Of a stretch of 57,884 bases of DNA, positions 1 to 11,503 are shown in pieces. The notes beneath the pieces were generated by a model that was not told where the DNA came from, ran no database searches, and saw only the letters and a program-made list of their open reading frames with translations. This DNA is from Penium margaritaceum (taxonomy: Eukaryota > Streptophyta > Zygnematophyceae > Desmidiales > Peniaceae), in contig SZWC01006737.1 of the NCBI GenBank assembly GCA_023375785.1, positions 78,681-136,564 of the forward strand. Reading direction: 5' to 3'. Positions within the stretch are counted from its first letter, which is position 1. Each line of letters opens with the position of its first letter. A program made the position numbers and the translations under genes.

Positions 1-32
<32 letters not shown>
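1..32. repeat. G homopolymer at window start
   Basis: Thirty-two consecutive G residues open the window. Runs of this kind at a contig edge are typical of two-colour sequencing chemistry, where dark cycles are called as G, so an artefact is more likely than biology. A true G-quadruplex-forming tract cannot be excluded from the sequence alone. Confidence 0.9.
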
Positions 33-35
<3 letters not shown>

Positions 36-1593
36 GGAGGTTTCTGAAGTCTGCGGATCCAAAGCCTCCGAATGCCACGAAGAGGACTCGCACGAATAAG
101 TTGTGTAATACTTTCAAGTCAGGAATAATCGATTTCAGTCACATTATAGCTGACGAACGCTATGAATCCAGTACAACATCGAGCGTCGACAGAAACATGC
201 TGGCGCACGAACATTCCGTGAGACAATTCCAGATAACAGTGCAGCTCCATTGTGGGTCGCCGAACGGCAAAGATTCACAAGTGCACAAACCCCGAAAACG
301 TTATTTACGTGGATCGTTTTTTGCAGGAGATTTTGCTCTGTCCGAACGTCGAACGTACTTGAAGCATGTTGCTGACAACTGAAAGGGTCATACGGCCATC
401 GAATGAAACGAAAGCAGCACGCAGAGAACAGACTAGATGACCTCGACATGAGGGACGGTGATTGTGCACACCGAGATGAGACACGTGGAGCATCATTTCC
501 TCCTCCCCTGGAACTGGTTGGGTTCTGACTATCAGTCCCGATTTGAACAAGCCAGGCGACTTTGGTTTTGGAGCAGTTCGACGCCAGGGCCTAGGTTTAT
601 CATGTAGCTTGACCAGGCAGCCCGTTTTTCCTATTCATCAAAAAAGGGGCCCCGAGTGTAGATTTGATCAAGCGCAAGGCCCTGCAGGCAAGTTTCAAAA
701 ATGAAAGGGCCCTTTAACTGCATCCTTTTGTCAGAATCGCGATTCGGCCATGTGGAACGTCAACCCTCGCTGTAGACCGACCAGAGCAAAGGCAAAAATA
801 TCTGTCGATCCTGCGGATGGACTCCTTGCGACACCGATGAGCAAAAAACAGGTACATGGGCCGCTTATCACGATTTTTTTAGCAGGCCAGCGGGCTATTG
901 CATTGACCTCCACCCGAATGCTACTTCAGGTGCTGATGGATCCGGCAATGCAGGTCCTCGAGTAAGGTCTTGGTGTTAACTCTTTTAACCCATAAAACTG
1001 TTCAAAAACTGACCATACAAAAGACAAAAAACCCCAACAAGAAGTAGAAGATGGAACTAAGCCATAAGAATAAGATAATCATAAAAAGAATGAACTACCG
1101 TAGTGACCCTTGCATTTGACTTTTTTTAGAATGCAATTTAGTGTCAGTTTAATTCGACTATAAATTTTGGCCTCTTAATTTTGGACCTGTTTCGTCCAAG
1201 TCTAACTAGTTATTTTGGTGCTATATTTTGGTCAAATGGCATGTTCAGGACCTGCGAGTGCCCCTGCAACTTCGGTAGTCCAAAACTCTAACTTTGAATC
1301 CTCAAAGCGACGTAGCATCGGTTGCAACGTCCGCACCTGCTTGACGGCAAACCGCGCAGTCAGGCAGGAATTGCGAGCATCGGACGGCGATCGGATGATC
1401 GCACTTTGCCACGTTCCGCACACAGTCCGTGGAGGACTGCGCGCAGAACGTCGAACAGTTGTGCACTGCTCGGTTGTTGAGGGACCGATCGCCGGTCTCC
1501 AATCCGTCAGTCGTCACTGGCGATTTCACTTCTCGCCATCCGCCTGTCAATCGATGATCGCCTTTTCATCCTAAGCCCTCGCTTCTTCGCAAC
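33..1593. other. No supported gene
   Basis: About 1.56 kb in which no recognisable protein family, RNA gene or repeat was found. Short open frames exist on both strands but none resembles a known domain. The part from about 960 to 1215 is AT-rich. The last 300 bases precede the transposase relic and could hold its promoter or terminal repeat, but no inverted-repeat partner was seen after 3430. Confidence 0.5.
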
Positions 1594-3430
1594 ATGACTA
1601 CACAGGCTCGCCTTTACGACTTAAACATGAGGCACCTCACGTCCGACGAGGCGGCCCAGTCACGTAACCATGCCTCTGCAGCGGACGTGCTCAAACATCC
1701 CAAGCCAGCCAAGCTGCCACCTAAACAACCCGTCAGCGGGCCACCAAAAAACAAGCCCGCTCAGTCATTTGTCGCCCCAGAAACGGCAGATCACCCCACC
1801 TTGTTGCAGACTACACGTGCACGGCTTCCTACGAGCGATGATTCGCAACCTGCCCAACGAGAGGAGTCTCCCTCTGCCGCCGCACCACAGCCAGAAGCCC
1901 ACGACAACAAGCGCAAGCGTGGCTCTTACGTCAACTAGCTTGACGATGGCCACATGCCGCACATTCACGGTGCAATGCTCGTTGCAAAAAATCCCTACCA
2001 GACCCTCAAGCTTCTGCGCAAGATTTACCGGGAGCCAGTCAACACCTCTATTTACGACCAGCTTGCAAAATCAACAATAGCCAGTTGGTATGAGCCCAGA
2101 TCCTACAATCTCCTGCCACGTTTTCAAAATTTCCTCACCCATGTTGCTGAGATCAAGGTGCAGGGTGCGACGTCAACTCGTTCATACGGCAAAAGAGGCC
2201 GAGTGAGTTTTTTTGGCCGGCATCCAGAGATGGAGAACCTCTTTTGCGAGTGCATGACGGAGCTAAGGCAGCCGGGTGTTGTTTTGAACTCCACCAACCT
2301 TAGAGGCCTTTTCACTGGCCTTACAGAGGAGCGTCATCCGCATGAACTCCCCAAGAATGGTGGAGAAATTCCATTTTCAAGGTCTTGGATGAGAGACTTC
2401 GTCCATACCAAGCTCAAGTGGACTTTTCGATGCGGCACCACCGTGGCTCAGAAGCTTCCAGTAGACTAGGCTGAGCAACGTAAAGACATGCACAAGAGAG
2501 TTGCAGCCCTCATGCAAATGCACAACGTGAGCCCGGCCTTTGTCGTCAATGCAAACCACACCGGACTCAGCATTGTACCCACAGGTGAGATGTACTTTTT
2601 TTGTGGTCTCTTTGAGTTTTTCCTCTTTAGCTCTTGCTAAACCATCCCCTTGCCCTTGCAGGTGACAGGATGTACGAGCCATGTGGCTCAAAAGAGGTAG
2701 CAATCGTTGCCATGGATGACAAACGGCAAGTGACCACTGTGGTCGCATCATCCATGGCTGGTGACCTGCTGCCCCTTCAGCTGATTTACGCTCGCAAGAC
2801 AGCACGGTGCCATCCTGACAAAGCTGACACACGCATAGCAGAACAAGAGCATCATTTCCATCTCACACACACAGAAAACCACTAGGCAAATGGGAGGACA
2901 ACACGGGATTGGATCACGCATGTTTTGCACCCATTGTACAAGAAGCAATATGAAACCAAGGGTGTCAAAGTGGGCACGCAAAAACTAATCTTCTTGCTAG
3001 ACGCATGTCGGCCACACACAGCAGTTGACTTTAAGTACTTTCTTAAGAACCACTACAAGTATGTGAAGCTATTGTACATTCCAGCTGGGTGCACGTCTAA
3101 GGCACAACCGGCCGACGTTGGCTTGCAGCGCCCATTCAAAGCAAGCATTCAGACCGCTTTTCATGAGTGGCATGCTAAGGGTGGCCTGGGTAAGGCAGAT
3201 TTTGGCCTCGGGAAGATGAGAAATTTAGGGATGTCGTGCGTTTTGCGTTTGTGGTTGACTCTCAAGAAGGATACAAGCCAGGTCGAGAAGGCATGGTAAA
3301 GGTGCAACTTTGACGTTGTGTTAGACCCAGCTTTTCGTGAGGAGGCTGTTGAGGAAGCTATGGAGCCAAACAGCTACCTCTTTTGTGACACAGTGCAACC
3401 AGAGGAAGAAGAGGTTGTGGATTTGTTATA
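1594..3430 (+). pseudogene. Decayed pogo/CENP-B-like DDE transposase (DNA transposon relic)
   Basis: One reading frame starts at ATG 1594, passes TAG at 1936 and TAG at 2467, reaches 2584, skips an intron, and continues from 2662 through TAG at 2883 and TAA near 3297 to a terminal TAG at 3428. The central part resembles the helix-turn-helix and spacer of the family (FSRSWMRDFVHTKLKW), followed by a DDE_1 endonuclease core: VNANHTGLSIVPTG, then SKEVAIVAMDDKRQ, then FLLDACRPHTA, then AGCTSKAQPADVGLQRPFK. The second and third catalytic Asp are visible (LLDAC, QPADV). The first, normally in NAD.TG, is Asn here. Two of the stops sit where the family has Trp (LPVD-W-AEQ, ENH-W-ANG). An active copy would cut and paste DNA in the nucleus; this one is dead. 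Terminal inverted repeats were not identified. Confidence 0.8.
2585..2661 (+). other. Intron in the transposase relic
   Basis: The frame ending ...IVPTG is interrupted by GTGAGA at 2585 and resumes with DRMYEPCGSKE after CCCTTGCAG ending at 2661. The 77-bp insert has a 5' GT, a T-rich body and a pyrimidine tract before AG. Removing it joins the codon G|GT and restores homology across the catalytic core. This marks the transposase as a spliced eukaryotic gene. Confidence 0.8.
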
Positions 3431-4263
3431 GTCTTTTATGGCACTTTCAAGTTTTTTAGTCCATTTCTTCTTCAGTTGTGCCTTGCAAGCTGTACGTAGA
3501 GAAACAAGGATGTGGTGATTTTGAGGGTGATTCGTCCCTAAGTGTAAAGTTAAATATGAATGGCCGAAGGAAAATAATTATTGAAGTTGAATGAAGGGGG
3601 TACTACGGTACGAATGACCATGTGTTCGACAGAAAGGAGCTGGAGTACAAGAAATTGAACAGTTTCATGGGTGAAAAGAAATCATGGTCCAATGTTACAT
3701 AGACATGACTGCGATTATTATCATTTTTTTACGTGATTATGGAACTTAAAATACATTTTTTTTCTAACAACAGATAGGGGGAAGTAACGATAAGCTTTAG
3801 ACGGTGTGGGGTGTATGGTATTGGCTCACATATTCGCCGGAATTTTCAAACCAGGTTTTGTGGTTCTTATATTCACCGGATTTATGACCTCTAGGAGTTT
3901 TGTTGGTGATCACCTACACAGCTGTGTGTTTTTTGGTGAAATTGAAGTTCCCCAATGTGCACACCTCCATTCTCAGCCAGTATGCGAGACCAAAGTCCTG
4001 AGCTCCACACACGTTGGCGTGGAACCCCTAAGGTTGCCCGCCTTAAGGGGTTTCACGCCAACGTGTGTGGAACTCCCTAAGCCGGGCATCCAAACAGTTT
4101 GGAACTCCCTCTCATCTCCTCCACCTCCACTTCCTCTTCCTCTCCCTCATCCTCGTCCACATCAACTCAAGGCGTGGTCGCAGCCACACAGGGGAAGAAG
4201 GGAAAATTAGAAACACATCAAGGGCCGTCAACAACAGGAATAGCAGCAGTAGCAGCAGCAGTC
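3431..4263. other. No supported gene; AT-rich spacer with a hairpin
   Basis: No coding homology was found. The stretch 3480-3800 is AT-rich. A long inverted repeat lies at 4005-4070 (listed separately), and 4110-4260 is low-complexity TCC/CAG sequence that merges into the decayed 5' part of copia C1. Confidence 0.5.
4005..4070. repeat. Long hairpin (about 29-bp arms, 7-nt loop)
   Basis: The arm at 4005-4033 is the reverse complement of 4041-4070 apart from one substitution and one single-base gap. The loop is TTGCCCG. Weaker pairing continues outward for a few bases. It could be a foldback or MITE remnant, or a template-switch product. No coding function is apparent. Confidence 0.85.
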
Positions 4264-4811
4264 TTTGAGCAGTGGTTGTGGACGCTCTTTCCACCACTAC
4301 AACTGCCGTGGCACTTTTTGATACACGGAATGTGAGCAATTATTGGAATGGAGCTAGATCACACATGGCCTTCAGCTGCTCACGCCAAGAAGACGTCTCT
4401 CGGCACCACTCAGGCGGGAGGCATGGCAACTGTGACTGCAGTAGAGCCTTCTACCACTCCTAATTGCATCGGAGGCATGGATCCATGCGACTGCATGATC
4501 ACAAAGCTTTGTCAACTGCTCGCGCTTTTCACGTAGGGAGGTACAATTGTGTTGCCATTGTCGGGTGGTCCCAAAACTGCTTGTTCTACCATGACTAGTG
4601 CCCATGTCGATATTTGTGGGGGACCTGTGATGTCGACTTGTCGACTTGTGATGATGATGGACCTAACACTACCAATTAGCTTGAATACTCAGAGATCTGT
4701 GCACTTCGTCGTTGTCCCCAGTCCTCGACAGAGCGTCCAACAGAGACAGAACATTATGTGGCATGTTGTTCAGTGCCGACGACAAGTCGTGAGCCGAGTG
4801 AAACATGAATC

Positions 4812-5100
4812 ATTGACTTTGGTGTCACCCATCACATGATCTGTCGTTGTAGTGATTTTGCCATGCTCGATCATGTTACTTCTGATCGGTTTATTCACAG
4901 AGGGTCTAGCCAGTTACTGCCTATCCAGGGTGTTTGATGGTCTGTCTTGCCCGATGTACATATCTTGTGTGCTCTTTTCTTTGCTCTTGATATTTTCTTG
5001 CTCTCTATTCGTGCATGCACCAGGATGGGTGTCATTATTGAGCACTCTGCTGACTCTACCACAGTGAGTGCTTTGAATCATATGTCATTGTTCTTCATGG
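4812..5100 (+). pseudogene. Copia C1 protease remnant
   Basis: The frame at 4812 reads IDFGVTHHM, the counterpart of the IDSGATHHM protease active-site motif in the other elements here. The catalytic triplet Asp-Ser-Gly has become Asp-Phe-Gly, which would abolish aspartic protease activity. The same frame continues through a region matching the LPDVLYVPxLELSLLSV segment (seen as LPDVHILCALFFALDIFLL). At least one in-frame stop intervenes. Confidence 0.7.
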
Positions 5101-5189
5101 CTCCATTGTTGATGACTTGTATCGTGTGTCTTGTTTTACTCCCTCCGTTTCTTCTCTCTTTCTTTTTTGTGCATGTGTTTATCAGAGGT

Positions 5190-6090
5190 GTTCTCTCTCT
5201 TGAGCACGAGCGCTTGCTGCATCACCGCCTTTGTCATGTGAGCTTAGACACTTTTTCCAAGCTCGTTTTGACCCAACCACTACTCGGTCTTTATGCGCCT
5301 TCTTTCAAGAAGTCGCTCAAGACTAAATGCATCTTTTGTGCCCAAGGTAAGATGTATCGCTGCACTTATCCTGACTCTAGTTCCCGGATACCGCATCCGC
5401 TAGAGTTTGTTCACTCATACCTTCTTGATCCCTTCCCAGTCGAGTCCCTCTTAGACCGGGGTCGATATGTCCTCACCCTGACTGATGCCTTCACCCAGAT
5501 GTGGTGGATCTCTAGCATATAATACAAGAGTGATGCGGCCTTGGAAATTTGCCTCTAGCTTGTGATGGTTGAGTGCCAGTCTTGCCACACTCTTAACAAG
5601 TTCCGACCGGATTGTGGTGGCGAGTTCTTAGGGAAGATGGACACCTTCTTTACTGTGCTTGGTACCTATCACCAACTCTCGTCTTTTGTTACACCACAGT
5701 AGAACAAAGTATCCGAGTACTAGATCCACACCACGGAGCATGCGAGCCACGCCATGCGGTTTGAGTGTGGTCTTCTAGGGTCCTTTGCATTTGAGGGCTT
5801 CTCATACATGACGTGGATCTAGAACCACTCGCCGCATGATCCTCTTTTTTACCATGTCACACCGTACGATCTGTGGTTCAGCCATTATCCCGATCTCCGT
5901 CTCGCTCATATCTAGGGGTCTCTAGCTTGCATCTTTTATGCTGAGGACCAATAGGGGTCCAAGGTCTCACGTTGGGGTCGCATGTGTGTCCTATTTCACA
6001 TCCCTTCTGGACAAAGGCTTGGCATTTTAGGAAACTGGTCGCCATCGCATTGTCGATTCTAGGAACACTCTCTTCTTTGATGCTCGCGAC
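5190..6090 (+). pseudogene. Copia C1 GAG-pre-integrase and integrase, amber-riddled
   Basis: Reads LLHHRLCHVSLDTFSK and CIFCAQGKMYR (zinc-binding GAG-pre-integrase), then LTLTDAFTQMWW and FRPDCGGEFLGK (second catalytic Asp and the GGE motif), then TPQ-stop-NKVSE. Stops include TAG 5700 at the second Gln of TPQQN, and TAG 5721, 5820 and 5913 at the Trp of ERWN, WVWN and RVWG. These four are explained by C-to-T change at CAG/CTG sites; further stops (for example after SSI near 5520 and after EDQ near 5950) are less clear. The enzyme would join element cDNA to host DNA; this copy cannot be made. Confidence 0.8.
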
Positions 6091-6940
6091 CCATCCAGCA
6101 TCTCATTGCTACTTGTGGATAACGTTCCCACCTGTGTTGTTTTCCGGTGGATGGGGGAGTATAGTCCTGTGGATGGGTCCGTCCTTGCATCTTCACCTGT
6201 GGTTCTGTCTTTGGCTGCTAACGATTCAGCCCTCTTGGTTGTGGGTCCAGTAGCCTCAATGGGTCCCTCTGGCTTAATTAATCATGTGCCAGTGTCTGTT
6301 CCCTCTGGCACACTCGATCCTGTGTCACCATCAGTTCCTTTTGGCTTATCTGGTCCCTTGCAATGGTCAGGCCCTCTCGATCCTGTGTCAACGTCAATTC
6401 CCTCCGGCACATTAGGTCTAATGCTTGTATTTTTTTCCTCTGTCACACATGGTCCCACACAGGTGGCAGTATCTCCAATCAGACATGTCCATGATTAACC
6501 TGCATCCTCTCCCCTTCCCTGTGAGTCCACAGTCCCTACAGTTGTGGCCCAACCCCCTATTATGCAGCCCGATGTGAGCACGTCAGCATCGGCCTACTCT
6601 CGCGAGCCTGGTGGCCGTCTTCGGCCACTAGCCTCTAAGGCGCAACAGACAGATAAGTTGGCACCTATACGCCCGACTCTTAGTGCTCATAATGGCAAGC
6701 CTGGCACGAACTCCCTCTGCGTGAGTGTCCTAGAAGACAAGACTGAGGTGCCTCCAGCATGCCCTATGGGACACGAGTTGGTCTCTCGTGATTTCTTGGT
6801 CGTTTGTGATGTCACAACTTATTCTGTTGTGGTCTGGTTGAGTCTGGAGGCATGTGTTTTAGCCACCCGGAGCTCTCCCTTGATGGCTCATGATGCAAGC
6901 ACATTGGAAGATGCACGCTTGGCTAAGGACAAATAGCTGT
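6091..6940 (+). other. C1 integrase-RT linker with Pro/Ser repeats
   Basis: A variable linker between integrase and reverse transcriptase. From 6240 to 6440 it encodes repeated phrases such as VPSGTLDPVS and IPSGTL. Copia polyproteins commonly have a low-conservation, proline- and serine-rich linker here, and C4 has an analogous 36-bp minisatellite at the same place. Confidence 0.6.
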
Positions 6941-7039
6941 AGCGTGTTCCTTGTGAGGTGATATGAGAGTCAACTGTGAGCATGATGTTTGCAAGCTTGT
7001 TGACGTCCTGCATGATGGAAGGCTATACAAGCCAAGTAG

Positions 7040-7980
7040 GTCTTTCAAAAGAAGATGAAGCCTGACAGCTCATTGGATTACTACGAGGCCCGCTCAACAG
7101 CCAATGGGTTCTCACAGGTTGAGGGCTCGGATTTCACGAACACATTTCCACTTGTTGGCCTTATGACCACCGCTGGCGTGTGTTTCGGGCTTGTTGGTCA
7201 CTACGATTGGGAGCTACACTAGATGGATGTGAATATCGCGTTCTTCCATCGCACTCTTGAGGAGGAGATCTACATGGTCAAGCCACCATCCTTTGAGGTT
7301 GGTGACAAGGTCTGGTGCTTCCGGAAGCTATTATATGGCCTGAAGCAGCCACCCCGGTGTTGGAACCTGGAGATCACTGTCACACTGATACGTGCTGGCT
7401 ACGTGAAGAGTAATGCTAACCCGTCCCTCTTACCTAGAAGGACAACTGATAGCTTCATTGTCATCTTGGTCTATTTGGATGACCTTCTGATAGCATCTCC
7501 TTTAATGTAGGCTATGAAGGAGGCCAAGGCAATCCTTTGGGCTACCTGTAGAATGAAGGACCTTGGTTTTGTACCTGTGATCATTAGGATGGAGATCATA
7601 CGTGATCGTCAGCGGCGGACACCTGTTGCTTCAGGCATGTTACGCACACATGATGTAGGAGGGATTTTCTGACCTCCTTGGTGTATTTCCCACAGCCTCC
7701 ACCCCATTTACACTTGACGAGCAGGATGCCTTGAAGGTGGATAATTTAACACAACAGGGGGAGACACTGGATGTGAACTTCTACTTGCACCTCATTGGCT
7801 CTCTGATTTAATTGACCATGACCATGCAACCCAACGTCGCCTTCGCTATGAACCTCCTTGCATGGTTCTCGAAGGGTATTCAGGCAAGCACCCTTCATGT
7901 GGCTATGCGAGAGGTGTGATATGAGGTTTCCACACCGTACCTCACACTCTGGTTTTGACGACAATGTTTGCTGGTTGATG
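7040..7980 (+). pseudogene. Copia C1 reverse transcriptase remnant
   Basis: Recognisable blocks are GFSQVEGSDF, YDWELH-stop-MDVNIAFFH, EEEIYMVKPPSF, LLYGLKQPPRCWN and VYLDDLLIASP, the last being the catalytic box with YLDD in place of the usual YVDD. TAG 7220 replaces the Gln of LHQMDV and another TAG follows at 7508. Toward 7789-7980 the connection region IGSLI...NVAFAMNLLAWFS is still visible, then homology ends before RNase H. It would copy element RNA into DNA. Confidence 0.8.
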
Positions 7981-8029
7981 GTAACACAGACAACGACAAG
8001 GACTAGAGTCCTCATGGACACATTCGAGA

Positions 8030-8753
8030 TGTTCTGGTTTTGTCCGTGCACTTCCTCACTGACTCCTACTGTGACCTCTCGGCTGGTGCACATGCTCGTG
8101 CATACGTCTGACAGGATGGACGCTAAAGCTAACAGGGCGCTGTTCGATGGAGTGGACGTGTCGCCGTGAAGCTGAGCATGCGGTCGTCCTCCTCCTCGCG
8201 CTTCTGACCCTACACCCTTACACTTCCAGATCCATCGGCAGCAACTCTTAGCTATCACGCCACCAGTTTTCATAGATTGTTCCAAGGAGCAGTGCAGTCG
8301 GCACCCGAGTTCGAGCAGCCATAACTCCACCTAGCTGTTTTTCTTGCTGATTCTGACTGCACGACTAAGTTTGCAGCGTAGTTGTTTTAGGAAAAACGGA
8401 CAATGCCCGGGATTTGGGCTGTCTGTTGTCTGGTAGAGCTCACCACGGAAATTCTGCCAGACAAGATTCTGCTAGAAATTTTCTAGTTTGTTGATTCTCT
8501 GACTAAAAGGCCTCACAGAGCTGAGGTGACGCTAGAACGGGGAGGGGTCTGAGTTGGTTGCTCATTCTTCATTCCTAATCAGTCATTGCTTCATTCCAGT
8601 TGATTTCTGGCGCTAACTCTGGCCCGCACACTTTTGAATAACAAACCAGAGCTCTCAGACTTACACTCTAGTGTAGTAGACTAAGGGGGCGGACTAAGCA
8701 ACGAGCGTGGATTCCTGCACGCTGCATCAACAACACCACTGCCCCAACCTGCA
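8030..8753 (+). mobile_element. LTR shared by copia C1 and C2
   Basis: Begins TGTTCTGG and ends AACCTGCA. It aligns over its length with the LTR at 15424-16190 and, inverted, with 16756-17496. It follows the end of C1 and precedes the primer site of C2, so it acts as 3' LTR of one and 5' LTR of the other. The 3' boundary is set by loss of similarity between copies and is good to a few bases. Confidence 0.85.
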
Positions 8754-8771
8754 CACAAGCTATTTCCTTTT

Positions 8772-8784
8772 TGGTATCCGAGCC
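8772..8784 (+). promoter_or_regulatory. Primer-binding site of C2 (initiator tRNA-Met)
   Basis: TGGTATCCGAGCC differs by one base from TGGTATCAGAGCC, the usual plant LTR-element site complementary to the 3' end of initiator tRNA-Met. It lies just downstream of the 5' LTR and would prime minus-strand cDNA. Confidence 0.8.
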
Positions 8785-8955
8785 ATAGCGCAGCAGACGA
8801 AGCAGCATCAGCAGTGGCGTGCAAGTTCCTGACTATGCCGGCGGACCTCCCATATGCGCCAGTGCAGGGGGAATGCTGTCAGATTTCTTCCGACAGCAGT
8901 GACCCGCCTGGTGGCGACGTCAGAAATTTTCCCACGGCCACTGGGCCAGGGGAAA

Positions 8956-8980
8956 TGCTGCCGGATTTTTTCCGGCAGCT
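8956..8980 (+). promoter_or_regulatory. Leader stem-loop 2 of C2 (candidate packaging/dimerisation element)
   Basis: TGCTGCCGGA pairs with TCCGGCAGC around a TTTTT loop (9-bp stem). The C4 leader has the same element at 21689-21713 with 10 bp and a 5-nt loop. The ninth pair is G-C here and A-T in C4, a compensatory change. The role is inferred from position only. Confidence 0.6.
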
Positions 8981-9764
8981 CTGACCCCCACGTTTGATGG
9001 AGGGAGGTGAGCGGCCAGCACAACGACATCAGGAAACCTGTTGGCGACGACGCACGTGGCGATGTTAACCAGAGGTGTGAGTGACCGCAACAGAAGCAGT
9101 AGCAGCAACAGCAGCAGAGATACAGCAGCAACAGTGTCAGACACAGCTGCAACAGCAAGGAGCAATAGTAGCGACAGCAACAGTCACCCAAGAGGGAGAG
9201 GAAGGAGGAAGGAGCACTGTTTGTAGCTGCTGCCCCGTCCTCGCACTCTTCCTTGAAGCCACACACACGAGGAGGAGACGTAGATGCAAATCGTGTCAGC
9301 CATCCACGTCCCTTACGCCGGAATGCACCGGACTCAAACGGATGTGAAATTCATGCGCATAGTCTTGTTTAAAAGCTTAGGTCACAAGATTTCCATAGCC
9401 ACCATGCTCGGCTCATTTGGTGGTCTGTAGCCTCCAACATTAATCGTCTCACGTCGCAGATCTAGTTTTTATAACATTTTGAGCTGAGCACAAAATTAGG
9501 TCGTTTTGGCAGCTTTTTTTTCACGCTTTTGAGCCAAAAATTCCACCACTGTATTGCCCATAGTCAGGCGTACCTGTGGTGCAGATTTCACTTGATTTGG
9601 ACAACCTTGATATTTAAGTGCTGAAATTTTAGAATTTAAAATTTCAACACTTCGTAAAGGCCGCCATCCCAAAGGAGCGAGAAACGCAGTCAGATTTTTG
9701 ACCCGTTCACTTTCATCATCTAGCTCTTAACTGAGGAGAGACTGCGCACCAACCCGGCGTGGGG

Positions 9765-9985
9765 CGGAAGCAGCAGCAGCTGTAGCAGTAACAGCGACAG
9801 ATTCAACAGCGATAGCAGCAGTAGCAGTAGCGGCAACGGCAGCAGCAGTGGCAATAGCAGCAGTGGCAGCGGCAGCAGTAGCAACAATACTAGCGGTAGT
9901 GACAGAAGCGGCAACACCAACAAGAGTAGCAGCAACAGTATCTCCAACGGTATCAGAGGTGTCAGTAGCCTCAGCAACAGCAAAA
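9765..9985 (+). repeat. CAG/CAA-rich low-complexity tract
   Basis: Imperfect AGC trinucleotide repeat just before the gag frame. Similar tracts occupy the leaders of C4 and C6, so it belongs to the element design here rather than being a chance expansion. Confidence 0.8.
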
Positions 9986-10039
9986 ATGCCCCGTCAGGAC
10001 AATGTTACCAGCACATAGTATAGCTCTCCAGACCCGTCC

Positions 10040-11100
10040 ACTACAGATCCCATAGCGGATGTGTAGCGCGAGGTCGATCAGCTGTGCCATATGCTTGCTG
10101 CAACCAACACTAGCCAGACTGTCATCCTCGGATAGCCTCGTCCTGCTCCGACTGCAGCAGCGTAGAGAACAGTAAAGCAATAGGTGCAGCAACAACAACA
10201 GGCGGTTACTAGCATCCTAGGCGCTGGAGCGGCCGGCCCCTCTCGGCTCAAGGAATTCGAGTCTCCTCCACCTGCCCTTGTTGGAGATAAGCAATTCCCA
10301 TCTTGGGAACTTCTTTACCGTATCTGGGCACAAGGGAAGGGCTTGTGGTCGTATTACACTCTTCCGCATGACGACACCATCCCAGAGCAGGCACTCGAGG
10401 CAGGCCGTGCCGTCCGCTCCTGATGTTGACCGCACCGTCCTGGAGCCGTTCCTCACTGACACTGCTGACGACACCAGTGCTGACCCCCGACAGGCTTGGG
10501 ACACGCTGACATGGCCGTATTGCACCTCCGGCTAGGCAGCTCTCAGCCGCCTCCTGAAGGAGTTCGGCTCCCTTCGCATGAGGGAGTCCGAGTCCTCCGC
10601 CTACTGGCACCGTGCATAGGATATCTTGCGCCGGCTCAACAAAGCCACGTCGCCCCTACTTGCTGCCCTCCTCACCATCTAGAATGATGCCACTCTTGAG
10701 TTTACGGACATTTTCGTCCCTTACAGCCTACCCATCCTCGAGGCACTGGCAGCCTAGGGCACTTTGATATCCTGGGCATACGACCTCTTCCTCAACATGG
10801 CGGAAGCGCACAGGGACACACAACTTCAGCGTAATGGCTCTTTTGCAATCATAGCTGCCATGTCCGATGGCTCCTCCACCCCTTCCCTCAGCACTTCCTT
10901 CTCTGGCAGCGCAAAGGACAAGGGAAAGAAGGGCAAGAAGGATACAACAAGGAAAGGTGCAACAGTCTTCTTACGGTGGTACTACACTGACGTGCCATAA
11001 CTGCAGCCAGACTTGGCACGGGTGGTACACGTGCCCCATCCCTACTAGTAAGGCCAGCATTGTTGCCGCGATGCACCATCAGCGTGAGCGCCGTCTTGGC
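10040..11100 (+). pseudogene. Copia C2 gag remnant
   Basis: A glutamine-rich start (EVDQLCHMLAATN, then VQQQQQAVT) leads to the capsid-like domain: KQFPSWELLYRIWAQGKGLW, then in a shifted frame LSRLLKEFGSLRMRESES and LPILEALAA-stop-GTL, where TAG 10755 replaces the Gln of AVQGTL in C4. A lysine-rich basic stretch (KDKGKKGKKDTTRKG) precedes a zinc knuckle near 10998 (CHNCSQTWHGWYTC). Gag would form the cytoplasmic virus-like particle and bind element RNA. At least two frameshifts and several amber codons disable it. Confidence 0.8.
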
Positions 11101-11503
11101 ACCTCCGCTGCCACTGCTGCTTCCTTCTCCCATAGCAGCACCGTGGCCATCACCTACTCCATCCGCAGCTGGCTCCTCAACCTCGACTGCAGCTTCTACC
11201 GTCTGTTCTCCATCAACAACAACATAAGTAGTATGTCTTGTCTCAGCCATAGTCGTATACACCACTGCCAAAGTAGTGGTAGTAAGCTCCGTTACAACCA
11301 GTCTACTACCCACAGCCTCTGACCCAGTGGAGCTCGTATCTCCTATACGGATCTGTGACCCCGTACTCCATCTCGCTCGGATCAGCTAGTTGCAGAGTTT
11401 CATCACCACAAATCTCGGCATCACGTCTCCTCCGCAAGGGAATGCGAGTTGCGTGTCTGCTAGCCGAGAGGTCTTCCACTGCCTGACAGAGACCGACCTC
11501 TGA

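Larger units (their letters stand above)
4264..8753 (+). mobile_element. Ty1/copia element C1, decayed, 5' LTR absent
   Basis: The order PR-IN-RT, which defines copia, is readable along the plus strand: protease near 4812, integrase 5190-6090, a Pro/Ser-rich linker to 6940, reverse transcriptase 7040-7980. RNase H is missing and the body runs directly into the LTR at 8030, preceded by a purine-rich stretch like the one before the C2 3' LTR. No 5' LTR or clear gag was found. Base composition is less GC-rich than in the younger elements, consistent with age. Confidence 0.8.
8785..9989 (+). other. C2 leader: stem-loops and CAG-rich tract
   Basis: Untranslated leader between primer site and gag. 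It holds two tandem stem-loops (8874-8898 and 8956-8980), each with TGCTG at the base of the stem, then CAG-rich blocks at about 9080-9180. From 9360 to 9720 the sequence is AT-richer with no feature recognised. A second CAG-rich block runs from 9765 to 9985. Confidence 0.65.

Noticed and set aside
101-965. Short open frames near the window start on both strands
   Set aside because: No recognisable domain, no codon-bias contrast between strands, overlapping on opposite strands.
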